This document shows positions 1 through 5,165 of a stretch of 5,165 nt of DNA, piece by piece (the stretch's first letter is position 1; each line of letters opens with the position of its first letter). A program made the translations under genes and the position numbers. The stretch comes from Actinomycetes bacterium (GTDB lineage Bacteria > Actinomycetota > Acidimicrobiia > Acidimicrobiales > RAAP-2): positions 1-5,165 of the forward strand of contig JAJYDR010000142.1 of the NCBI GenBank assembly GCA_021777285.1, read 5' to 3'. The notes beneath the pieces are model-generated. The model saw only the letters and a program-made list of their open reading frames with translations. It made no database searches and had not been told where the DNA came from.

Positions 1-2331
1 CGCCTGAAGCATCTCGTTGATCCCGACCTTAATGCCGAGGTTGATGACTTCGTAACCGTTGTTCGTGAGGATGATGTCGACGAGGTTCTTGCCGATGTCG
101 TGGACGTCGCCCTTAACCGTGGCGAGCACGATCCGTCCGCGACCGCCCTGGTCGCTCTTCTCCATGTGGGGTTCGAGGTGTGACACGGCCGCTTTCATCG
201 TCTCGGCGCTCTGCAGAACGAAGGGGAGCTGCATCTCGCCGGTCGCGAAGAGTTCGCCCACCTCTCGCATCCCGTCGAGCAGGATGTCGTTGACGATCGC
301 CAGGGGCGACTGACCCTCGGCGAGCGCCTCGTCAAGGTCGGCCTCTAAACCTGCGCGCGCACCGTCGACGATGCGTCGGCGTAGCCGATCATTGAGCGCC
401 ATGTCATCGAGGGGGCTCTGTGTCGAGCCCGTTGACTTGGAACCGTCGAAGATCTCGAGCAGTGCGGTTAGTGGGTCGTAGTCCTCGCGACGTCGGTCGT
501 AGATGAGATCGAGGCAGATCTGGCGAGCGTCGTCGTCGATACGCGCGAGGGGCAGGATCTTGGACGCGTGCACGATCGCGGCGTCGAGGCCAACCTGGGC
601 GCACTCGTGGAGGAACACGCTGTTGAGGACCTGTCGGGCGGCGGGGTTGAGCCCGAATGAGACGTTCGAGAGACCGAGGATCGTGCGAACGCCCGGCAGC
701 TCCGCTTTGATCCGCCGGATTGCCTCGATGGTCTCGATGCCGTCGCGGCGGGATTCGGCCATGCCAGTAGACAGGGGCAGCGCGAGCGGATCGATGAAGA
801 TGTCGCGCGCGTCGAGACCGTAGCGAGACACCGCGAGCTCGGTAATGGCCGAAGCCGCACGCACCTTCCAGTCGGCCGTGCGGGCCTGGCCGTCTTGGTC
901 GATGCAGGTCGCCACGACCGCCGCGCCGAACTCGGCGGCGAGGCTGAGGAATCCGTCGAGTCGGGTGCCGGGACCGTCGCCCTCTTCGAGATTGACCGAG
1001 TTGAGGATTGCCTTGCCGCCGAGCCAGGTCAGCGCCTCGCGCGCGACCGGGGTCTCGGTGGTGTCGACCATGATGGGGACCGACGACTGGGTGGCGAGGC
1101 GGCTCATCACCTCGGCCATGTCACGCACGCCGTCGGCGCCGGTGTAGTCGACGCAGACGTCGAGAATGTGTGCGCCCTCGCGGATCTGGTCTCGTCCGAT
1201 GGTGACGCAGGTCTCCCAGTCGCCGGCGAGCATGGCCTCGCGGAACTTCTTGGATCCGTTGGCGTTGGTCCGTTCACCGACGAGCAGCACCGATCGTTCC
1301 TGTTGGTAGGGCGTGGTGGAGTAGATCGACGCGACGCCCGGCTCCAGCACGGGTTCGCGTCGGCGACGTTCCAGCGGGCGGATGGCCTCGACGACGTGGG
1401 CGAGGTGCTCGGGTGTCGTGCCGCAGCAGCCGCCCACGACGTTGATTCCGAATTCGGTGACAAAGCGTGTGTGGTGTTCGGCGAGTGCCTCAGGTGTGAG
1501 GTCGTAGTGCATCGCGCCGTCAACCACGCTCGGCAGGCCGGCGTTAGGCAGGCACGAGACGGGTAGCGGCGCCGACTCGGCGAGTTGGCGAAGCGGCTCG
1601 TACATCTCGACCGGCCCCGTCGCGCAGTTGATGCCGATCACGTCGATGCCGAGCGGCGTGAGTGCCGTGATCGCCGCGCCGATCTCGGTGCCCGGGAGCA
1701 TGCGGCCGGTCAGTTCGATGGTCACCTGGGCCTGGATCGGGACGATACGGCCGTGTCGGGCCATAGCGCGGTGGCACGCGGCGATGGCGGCCTTGCCGGC
1801 GAGCAGGTCGAACATCGTCTCGACGAGCAACAGGTCGACGCCGCCCTCGAGCAGCCCGTAGGCGAGCTCCTCGTAACTGGCGACCAGGTCGTCGTAGCGG
1901 ATCTGGCCGAGAGTCGGGAACTTCGTCCCCGGTCCGATCGAACCGGCGACGAACCGCGGCGAGCCGGGGCTGGCGTAGCTGTCAGCCGTGCGTCGCGCGA
2001 TCGTTGCCGAGGCGATGGCGAGCTCGTGGGCGCGCTCGGCGATGCCGTACTCGCCGAGAACGGTGGAGAAGGATCCGAAGGAGTCGGTCTCGATGACGTC
2101 CACGCCGACGTCGAGGAACGAGCGATGGAGCCGCTCGATGGCCTGGGGCTTCGTGATCGTGAGGATCTCGTTACAGCCCTCGAAGGCCTCACCGCCGAAG
2201 TCGTCCGCGGACAGGTTCTGCAGCTGGAGGTTCGTTCCCGTCGCCCCGTCAAAGATCAGGACCCGTTCGGCCAGGGCGGTCAGGTACGGGTCGTCGGCGG
2301 CGGGCTTGGCGTAGGGGATGATCGAGTTCAT
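1..2331 (-). CDS. metH: Cobalamin-dependent methionine synthase MetH (5-methyltetrahydrofolate--homocysteine methyltransferase), C-terminus cut by window edge
   Basis: This cytoplasmic enzyme moves a methyl group from 5-methyltetrahydrofolate through protein-bound cobalamin to homocysteine, giving methionine. The reading frame is open for 777 codons from ATG at 2331 to the left edge. The homocysteine domain covers about residues 1-315. It has an FDGATGTNLQ motif near the start, and the three expected zinc cysteines: Cys236 (INCATGP) and Cys302/Cys303 (GGCCGTTPEH). The pterin domain covers about 347-610, with VGERTNANGSKKF at 351 and LSNVSFGLNP around Asn556. The four-helix cap follows (about 640-730, ending with MQLPFVLQSAETM). 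Then comes the cobalamin-binding motif GDVHDIGKN, with axial ligand His744 at 100-102. E. coli MetH has about 1227 residues, so the rest of the B12 domain and the AdoMet reactivation domain should lie beyond the edge. The start is secure: an in-frame stop lies five codons upstream with no other start codon between. There is no Shine-Dalgarno, so translation may be leaderless. Confidence 0.97.
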   Translation of the reverse strand, partial: MNSIIPYAKPAADDPYLTALAERVLIFDGATGTNLQLQNLSADDFGGEAFEGCNEILTITKPQAIERLHRSFLDVGVDVIETDSFGSFSTVLGEYGIAERAHELAIASATIARRTADSYASPGSPRFVAGSIGPGTKFPTLGQIRYDDLVASYEELAYGLLEGGVDLLLVETMFDLLAGKAAIAACHRAMARHGRIVPIQAQVTIELTGRMLPGTEIGAAITALTPLGIDVIGINCATGPVEMYEPLRQLAESAPLPVSCLPNAGLPSVVDGAMHYDLTPEALAEHHTRFVTEFGINVVGGCCGTTPEHLAHVVEAIRPLERRRREPVLEPGVASIYSTTPYQQERSVLLVGERTNANGSKKFREAMLAGDWETCVTIGRDQIREGAHILDVCVDYTGADGVRDMAEVMSRLATQSSVPIMVDTTETPVAREALTWLGGKAILNSVNLEEGDGPGTRLDGFLSLAAEFGAAVVATCIDQDGQARTADWKVRAASAITELAVSRYGLDARDIFIDPLALPLSTGMAESRRDGIETIEAIRRIKAELPGVRTILGLSNVSFGLNPAARQVLNSVFLHECAQVGLDAAIVHASKILPLARIDDDARQICLDLIYDRRREDYDPLTALLEIFDGSKSTGSTQSPLDDMALNDRLRRRIVDGARAGLEADLDEALAEGQSPLAIVNDILLDGMREVGELFATGEMQLPFVLQSAETMKAAVSHLEPHMEKSDQGGRGRIVLATVKGDVHDIGKNLVDIILTNNGYEVINLGIKVGINEMLQA

Positions 2332-2340
2332 GCAGTCGCA

Positions 2341-2346
2341 AGGCTA
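2341..2346 (-). promoter_or_regulatory. Candidate -10 element (TAGCCT) for metH
   Basis: On the minus strand TAGCCT fits the actinobacterial TANNNT -10 pattern and ends 9 bases before the metH ATG. A transcript starting about 7 bases downstream of it would have a leader of only two or three bases, which agrees with the missing Shine-Dalgarno. TANNNT is a weak pattern that often occurs by chance, so the position relative to the start codon is the main support. Confidence 0.35.
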
Positions 2347-2366
2347 CCGGTGCCCTATTCGTTTAC

Positions 2367-2372
2367 TACGCT
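2367..2372 (+). promoter_or_regulatory. Candidate -10 element (TACGCT) giving a leaderless adenosyltransferase mRNA
   Basis: TACGCT matches TANNNT and is followed by exactly six bases (GAATTC) and then the GTG start codon at 2379. In actinobacteria, leaderless mRNAs usually have their -10 hexamer six to seven bases before a start codon that is also the first transcribed base. The lack of any purine-rich ribosome-binding site before this GTG supports that reading. No recognisable -35 was found. Confidence 0.4.
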
Positions 2373-2378
2373 GAATTC

Positions 2379-2918
2379 GTGAAGATTTACACCCGCGGTG
2401 GCGATGACGGGACCACCGGACTGTATTTCGGTGGTCGCGTGGCCAAGAGCTCTCACCAGATCGAACTCAACGGTGCGGTCGACGAAGCCCAGGCCGCACT
2501 CGGCTGGGCGAGGTCCTTGAGCGAGCCGGGTGGTCAACTCAACGAGCTGCTGGTCTCACTCGAACGGGACCTGTGGGTCCTCATGGCCGAGGTGGCGACG
2601 CTGCCCGAGAACCGCCACAAGCTCGTAGCGGACAAGTCCATGGTGAGTGCCACCATGGTGACGCGACTCGAGACCACGATCGACGAGCTCTCGGCTGAGA
2701 CCACGATGCCGAGTGAGTTCGTGGTCCCCGGTGAGAACCAGGTGTCCGCCGCCCTCGACGTCGCCCGGACCGTCGTTCGCCGGGCCGAGCGCACCGCCGT
2801 CGACTACCCGCTCGCCGAGAGTCACATCGTCGTCTATCTGAACCGCTTGAGCGACCTCGTGTGGACCATGGCTCGATGGGCCGAGGGACCGAGTCACCGC
2901 ACGGCGCGGTCGCACTGA
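2379..2918 (+). CDS. Cob(I)alamin adenosyltransferase, PduO/MMAB type (corrinoid adenosyltransferase)
   Basis: This cytoplasmic enzyme transfers the 5'-deoxyadenosyl group of ATP to reduced cob(I)alamin, making adenosylcobalamin (coenzyme B12). The protein has 179 residues, normal for the family. The N-terminal ATP-binding motif is TRGGDDGTTGLYFGGRV (residues 5-21), and the VDE motif places Asp35. Phe114 in EFVVPGE fits the aromatic residue known in Lactobacillus reuteri PduO to displace the lower cobalamin ligand. ARTVVRRAER (residues 129-138) is the family's arginine signature, matching the human MMAB segment where disease mutations cluster. YLNRLSDLVWTMARW (residues 153-167) is the usual C-terminal helix, with Asn155. 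The GTG start gives the exact expected N-terminus, MKIYTR. The gene lies head-to-head with metH and is followed after 9 bases by the aminopeptidase. It is not the unrelated CobA/BtuR or EutT type. The symbol varies by species (pduO, cobO, mmaB), so none is given. Confidence 0.95.
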   Translation: MKIYTRGGDDGTTGLYFGGRVAKSSHQIELNGAVDEAQAALGWARSLSEPGGQLNELLVSLERDLWVLMAEVATLPENRHKLVADKSMVSATMVTRLETTIDELSAETTMPSEFVVPGENQVSAALDVARTVVRRAERTAVDYPLAESHIVVYLNRLSDLVWTMARWAEGPSHRTARSH

Positions 2919-2923
2919 GGAGG
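2918..2923 (+). promoter_or_regulatory. Strong Shine-Dalgarno (AGGAGG) for the leucyl aminopeptidase
   Basis: AGGAGG is a perfect match to the anti-Shine-Dalgarno sequence, with four bases between it and the ATG at 2928. Its first base is the last base of the upstream TGA stop codon, so the ribosome-binding site begins inside the previous gene. This favours co-transcription and fixes the aminopeptidase start. Confidence 0.85.
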
Positions 2924-2927
2924 AACA

Positions 2928-4415
2928 ATGCCCCGAACCGTCCACGTCGTCGCCACCGCTGACGCCCTGAACCGACCGACGGTCATCGTGCCCGTCATCG
3001 TCCGCGACGGCGCGGCGACCCTCGACGCCGCAATCCCGACCACGATCGGCGGCGTCGAACTCGTCGACCAGCTCGACGAGGCCTGGTGCCGTCGTCATGG
3101 CCTGACCAGTACCGCGGGGACGAACGCCGTCGTGCGGACGTTTGAGGGGCCAACCCTCGTCCTCGTGTCCGTGGGCGCCGGTGACGCCGAGGGCTACCGG
3201 TCGGGCGCGGCCGCGGGGGTGCGTCTCGGGGGCCAGGACGCGATCGGTTTCCTGCTGGCGGTCGATGGATCACCCGACGCCGGCGTCATCGCCCAGGCCG
3301 TGGCCGAGGGGGCCGTCCTCGCGTCCTTTGACTACAAGGACGAAACCGAGCGACCCTTCGACCTGGCGGTGCTGGCGACGCCGTTGCCCTCGGTCGCCAC
3401 GCACGACGCCGTCGCCGAGGGTGCGCGTCGCGGGTCGCTCGTTGCTGGCGCGGTCAACTGGGCGAGACGGCTCATCAACACCCCGGCCGGCGACCTGCCA
3501 CCGCGTGAGCTCGCCAGTCGCGTCGTAGAACGGCTCGAAGGCCGTCCGCGGGTCGCCGTCGAGGCCTGGACCGAATCGCGGATCCGTGCCGAACGGCTCG
3601 GCGGCCTGCTCGGGATCGGTCAGGGCTCGGCCCAGCCCACGAGACTCGTCTACGCCACCTACGACCCCGAGCCCGGTGCCCCGCTTACCCACGTCGCGCT
3701 CGTGGGAAAGGGCGTCACCTTCGACTCCGGTGGCCTCTCGCTCAAGCCCGCCGAGTCCATGATGGGACAGAAGACCGACATGTCCGGCGCCGCCATTGTT
3801 CTCGCGGCACTCGACGTACTTAGTGAACTAGAGGTCCGGGTGCGGGTCACCGCCATCGCCCCGATGACCGAGAACCTCACGGGGGACAAGGCGATCAAGC
3901 CCGGCGACGTCCTCGCCATTCGAAACGGCCTCACCGTCGAGGTGCTCAACACCGACGCCGAGGGTCGGCTGATCCTCGCCGATGCGCTCAGTCTCGCGGC
4001 CGAGGCCCAACCCGACGTGATCGTCGACATCGCGACACTCACCGGCGCTCAACGGGTCGCCCTCGGCGACGAGGTCGCTGCGGTGTACGCCACCAGTAAC
4101 GATCTCGCGGCCGCGGTGATGGCCGCGGGCGAGCGCAGCGGCGAACAGGTGTGGCGCATGCCGCTCACCCAGTCCTACGCCGCGCAGTTGGAGTCCGACG
4201 TGGCCGACCTTAAGAACATCGGCAAAACCGGGGTCGCCGGCTCGGTGGTCGCGGCGCTCTTCCTGCAGCGCTTCACGGCCGGGCGGCCGTGGGTCCACTT
4301 CGACATCGCCGGACCCGGCCGTTCCGACGCCGTGCGCGGCTACGTCAACAAGGGCGGCACGGCATTTGGCCTGCGCACGATCGTTGACTTGGTCACGGGG
4401 CTCGCTCGGGACTGA
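2928..4415 (+). CDS. pepA: Leucyl aminopeptidase, peptidase family M17 (PepA-like cytosol aminopeptidase)
   Basis: This two-metal exopeptidase removes N-terminal residues, preferring leucine-like ones, from peptides in the cytoplasm. It normally works as a hexamer in peptide turnover. It has 495 residues, against 503 in E. coli PepA. The variable N-terminal domain covers about 1-170 and the catalytic domain about 175-490. All expected residues are visible: Lys261 and Asp266 in VGKGVTFDSGG, Lys273 in LSLKP, Asp284 in KTDMSGAA, and Asp343, Glu345 and Arg347 in the NTDAEGRL signature (341-348). Each sits nine positions below its E. coli counterpart, so the core alignment is ungapped there. INTPAGDLPP (183-192) is the usual start of the catalytic domain. 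The ATG has a strong Shine-Dalgarno. The gene follows the adenosyltransferase by 9 bases and probably shares its transcript, though I know of no functional link. Its last 23 bases overlap the convergent nitroreductase gene. Confidence 0.97.
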   Translation: MPRTVHVVATADALNRPTVIVPVIVRDGAATLDAAIPTTIGGVELVDQLDEAWCRRHGLTSTAGTNAVVRTFEGPTLVLVSVGAGDAEGYRSGAAAGVRLGGQDAIGFLLAVDGSPDAGVIAQAVAEGAVLASFDYKDETERPFDLAVLATPLPSVATHDAVAEGARRGSLVAGAVNWARRLINTPAGDLPPRELASRVVERLEGRPRVAVEAWTESRIRAERLGGLLGIGQGSAQPTRLVYATYDPEPGAPLTHVALVGKGVTFDSGGLSLKPAESMMGQKTDMSGAAIVLAALDVLSELEVRVRVTAIAPMTENLTGDKAIKPGDVLAIRNGLTVEVLNTDAEGRLILADALSLAAEAQPDVIVDIATLTGAQRVALGDEVAAVYATSNDLAAAVMAAGERSGEQVWRMPLTQSYAAQLESDVADLKNIGKTGVAGSVVAALFLQRFTAGRPWVHFDIAGPGRSDAVRGYVNKGGTAFGLRTIVDLVTGLARD

Positions 4416-5007
4416 CCTCGACGCGCCGGACGCGGGCGCTGCGCCTGGGGACGGTCCGGTCAAGGGAGTGCGAGCGGTGGTCGTGGCCGTCGGGCCGCCC
4501 GATCAACACCGAGGCGAACAGCGACTCCTCGGGTGCCCCGACCCAGTCGAGGACCTCGGCGTCTCGCCGGAAATTACCCCAGAGCGTCGCTGACCACCCA
4601 CCCTCGTCGAGCAGCAGTAGCAACGCCATCGTGGCCATCGCGGCGTCGGTGTGCCAGTACGGGATCGGCCACGCCGCCATCGTCGAGAGGCCCGAAGACC
4701 GCTTGTCGGCCTCGCCGTATCGCTCGAGGTAGTCCTGCGGTCGCGAGGTGACCAGCACCACGGCACCGGCGCGCAAGAGACCGGGCGCGCGCGGCGAGTC
4801 GCGGCGCCACTGCGGGTCGGTCGCCCGTTCGAAGTACGCGCCCACCAGGTTTGCGCCGATGGTGTGCATGCGCACGCCGGCGCTGTTTCCCGCGGTCGGC
4901 GCCCACAACGCGGTGGCACACGTGTCGTCGAGCCACTGCGGGTCGACGGGCGTCGCGTCAAAGGAGCGGATCATGCGCCGTCGTGCGAGGAGTGTCGCGA
5001 GGTCCAT
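4393..5007 (-). CDS. Nitroreductase family protein (FMN-dependent oxidoreductase fold)
   Basis: This is probably an FMN-binding oxidoreductase using NAD(P)H or F420; the substrate cannot be told from sequence. The chosen start gives 204 residues, typical of the fold. RRRMIRSFD (residues 9-17) is the N-terminal FMN phosphate-binding arginine motif, and WAPTAGNSAG (35-44) is the usual APSAGN-type motif. DAAMATMALLLLLDEGG (121-137) is the long central helix, and the C-terminal part (138-171) carries WGNF, a GAPEE helix cap and the SVLIGRPDG strand. Residues 172-204 form an arginine-rich tail, probably flexible. The frame is open upstream to 5118, but those 37 extra codons do not resemble the family and would cover the promoter and start of the divergent gene, so ATG 5007 was chosen. 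There is no Shine-Dalgarno; TAGACA (5015-5020, minus strand) seven bases upstream is a poor -10 candidate. The gene converges on and overlaps the aminopeptidase. Confidence 0.88.
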   Translation of the reverse strand: MDLATLLARRRMIRSFDATPVDPQWLDDTCATALWAPTAGNSAGVRMHTIGANLVGAYFERATDPQWRRDSPRAPGLLRAGAVVLVTSRPQDYLERYGEADKRSSGLSTMAAWPIPYWHTDAAMATMALLLLLDEGGWSATLWGNFRRDAEVLDWVGAPEESLFASVLIGRPDGHDHRSHSLDRTVPRRSARVRRVEVSPERAP

Positions 5008-5054
5008 GCTCGGTTGTCTAGCACGCGCGGTGCCAGGAATCTCGACTGGACCGG

Positions 5055-5060
5055 TAGGAT
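5055..5060 (+). promoter_or_regulatory. Candidate -10 element (TAGGAT) for the right-edge gene
   Basis: TAGGAT matches TATAAT at four of six positions, including the conserved first TA and final T. Transcription would start near 5067, leaving a leader of about 17 bases that includes the Shine-Dalgarno. No good -35 is visible at the usual spacing, which is common in high-GC actinobacteria. Confidence 0.45.
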
Positions 5061-5071
5061 TTCGCCAAACA

Positions 5072-5077
5072 AAGGAG
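5072..5077 (+). promoter_or_regulatory. Shine-Dalgarno (AAGGAG) that fixes a TTG start
   Basis: AAGGAG lies six bases before the TTG at 5084, which is optimal spacing. This site is the main reason for reading the rare TTG as the start codon of the gene that leaves the window on the right. Confidence 0.7.
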
Positions 5078-5083
5078 CGACCC

Positions 5084-5165
5084 TTGCCAACACCACGCGA
5101 GTTACTCAACGCGGCCAAGCAGGCGATTCGTGAGGTTGAACCGAGCGACGTCGCGGCTCGACTGG
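5084..5165 (+). CDS. N-terminal fragment of a possible rhodanese-like domain protein, cut by the right edge
   Basis: Only 27 codons are visible, from a TTG start, reading MPTPRELLNAAKQAIREVEP followed by SDVAARL. The frame stays open to the edge. The pattern, a short lead, an alanine- and lysine-rich helix, then I-R-E-V and an acidic-proline turn before a helix, resembles the N-terminus of actinobacterial single-domain rhodanese-like proteins and MoeB-rhodanese fusions. In those the next segment would be a V-D-V-R-E strand. None of the catalytic region is in the window, so the sulfurtransferase role is inferred from resemblance alone. That a gene starts here is better supported than its function, because the promoter, Shine-Dalgarno and start codon are well spaced. 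Confidence 0.5.
   Translation, partial: MPTPRELLNAAKQAIREVEPSDVAARL

Larger units (their letters stand above)
2332..2378. promoter_or_regulatory. Divergent promoter region between metH and the adenosyltransferase gene
   Basis: These 47 bases are the only non-coding DNA between two divergent genes and must hold the transcription signals for both, unless promoters lie inside the coding regions. The space is much too short for a cobalamin riboswitch, which needs roughly 200 bases, and I see no B12-box-like sequence. Neither start has a Shine-Dalgarno ahead of it. A candidate -10 element is visible for each direction and is listed separately. No convincing -35 element or perfect operator palindrome was seen. 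Confidence 0.7.
5008..5083. promoter_or_regulatory. Divergent intergenic region between the nitroreductase and the right-edge gene
   Basis: These 76 bases separate two genes read outward. The right-hand part carries a reasonable -10 element and a Shine-Dalgarno for the plus-strand gene, listed separately. For the minus-strand nitroreductase only the weak TAGACA was seen. No inverted repeat strong enough to call an operator was found. Confidence 0.6.

Noticed and set aside
2346..2351. ACCGGT palindrome in the divergent promoter as an operator
   Set aside because: Only six bases are symmetric and the flanking bases do not continue the symmetry. The same hexamer also appears inside the aminopeptidase gene, so chance is the simplest explanation.
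2332..2378. Cobalamin riboswitch between metH and the adenosyltransferase
   Set aside because: The intergenic space is 47 bases, far shorter than the riboswitch, and no B12-box-like sequence is present.
895..2382. Long plus-strand open frames of 223 and 265 codons opposite metH
   Set aside because: They are antisense to a gene with clear motifs throughout, lack family-like sequence, and have the Arg/Asp/Gly/Val-rich composition typical of shadow frames in GC-rich DNA.
2556..3098. Minus-strand open frame of 180 codons across the adenosyltransferase-aminopeptidase junction
   Set aside because: It is antisense to two well-identified genes, has no recognisable domain or ribosome-binding site, and is a GC-driven shadow.
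4435..4445. Small inverted repeat GGCGCTGCGCC near the convergent gene ends, as a possible terminator
   Set aside because: The stem is only four or five base pairs with almost no loop, there is no T tract, and it lies inside nitroreductase coding sequence.
3828..4463. Minus-strand open frame of 211 codons opposite the aminopeptidase
   Set aside because: It covers the conserved catalytic region of the M17 peptidase in antisense and is low-complexity, rich in Gly, Arg, Asp and Val; a shadow frame.
5008..5118. N-terminal extension of the nitroreductase to the ATG at 5118
   Set aside because: The 37 added residues do not resemble nitroreductases and would overlap the promoter, Shine-Dalgarno and first codons of the divergent gene. 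The family N-terminus begins naturally at 5007.

Overview
The window is GC-rich with strongly GC-biased third codon positions. It uses GTG, TTG and ATG starts, and several starts appear to be leaderless or nearly so. These traits and the protein sequences suggest a high-GC actinobacterium. The style is closest to what I remember of Acidimicrobiia or their relatives, but the lineage is an inference and no rRNA or other marker is present.

Layout, left to right: (1) 1-2331, minus strand: the first 777 codons of metH, cobalamin-dependent methionine synthase. It runs off the left edge inside the B12-binding domain. (2) 2332-2378: a 47-base divergent promoter region. (3) 2379-2918, plus strand: a PduO/MMAB-type cob(I)alamin adenosyltransferase. 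(4) 2928-4415, plus strand: a complete family M17 leucyl aminopeptidase with all metal and catalytic residues, 9 bases after the previous gene and with a strong Shine-Dalgarno, so probably co-transcribed with it. (5) 4393-5007, minus strand: a nitroreductase-fold flavoprotein, convergent with the aminopeptidase and overlapping it by 23 bases. (6) 5008-5083: a divergent intergenic region. (7) 5084 to the right edge, plus strand: the first 27 codons of a gene with a TTG start, possibly a rhodanese-like protein.

How the genes relate: metH uses cobalamin as methylcobalamin to make methionine. The divergent neighbour makes adenosylcobalamin, the other active form of the vitamin. The short shared promoter region therefore sits between two B12-related genes that lead to different cofactor forms. 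The aminopeptidase, nitroreductase and final gene look like ordinary housekeeping or redox functions with no evident pathway link.

I found no mobile element, CRISPR array, tRNA, rRNA, phage gene or toxin-antitoxin pair, and no candidate for a new defence or biosynthetic system. Coding density is nearly complete; the only non-coding stretches are 47, 9 and 76 bases. This is an ordinary chromosomal region, and the findings below are modest.
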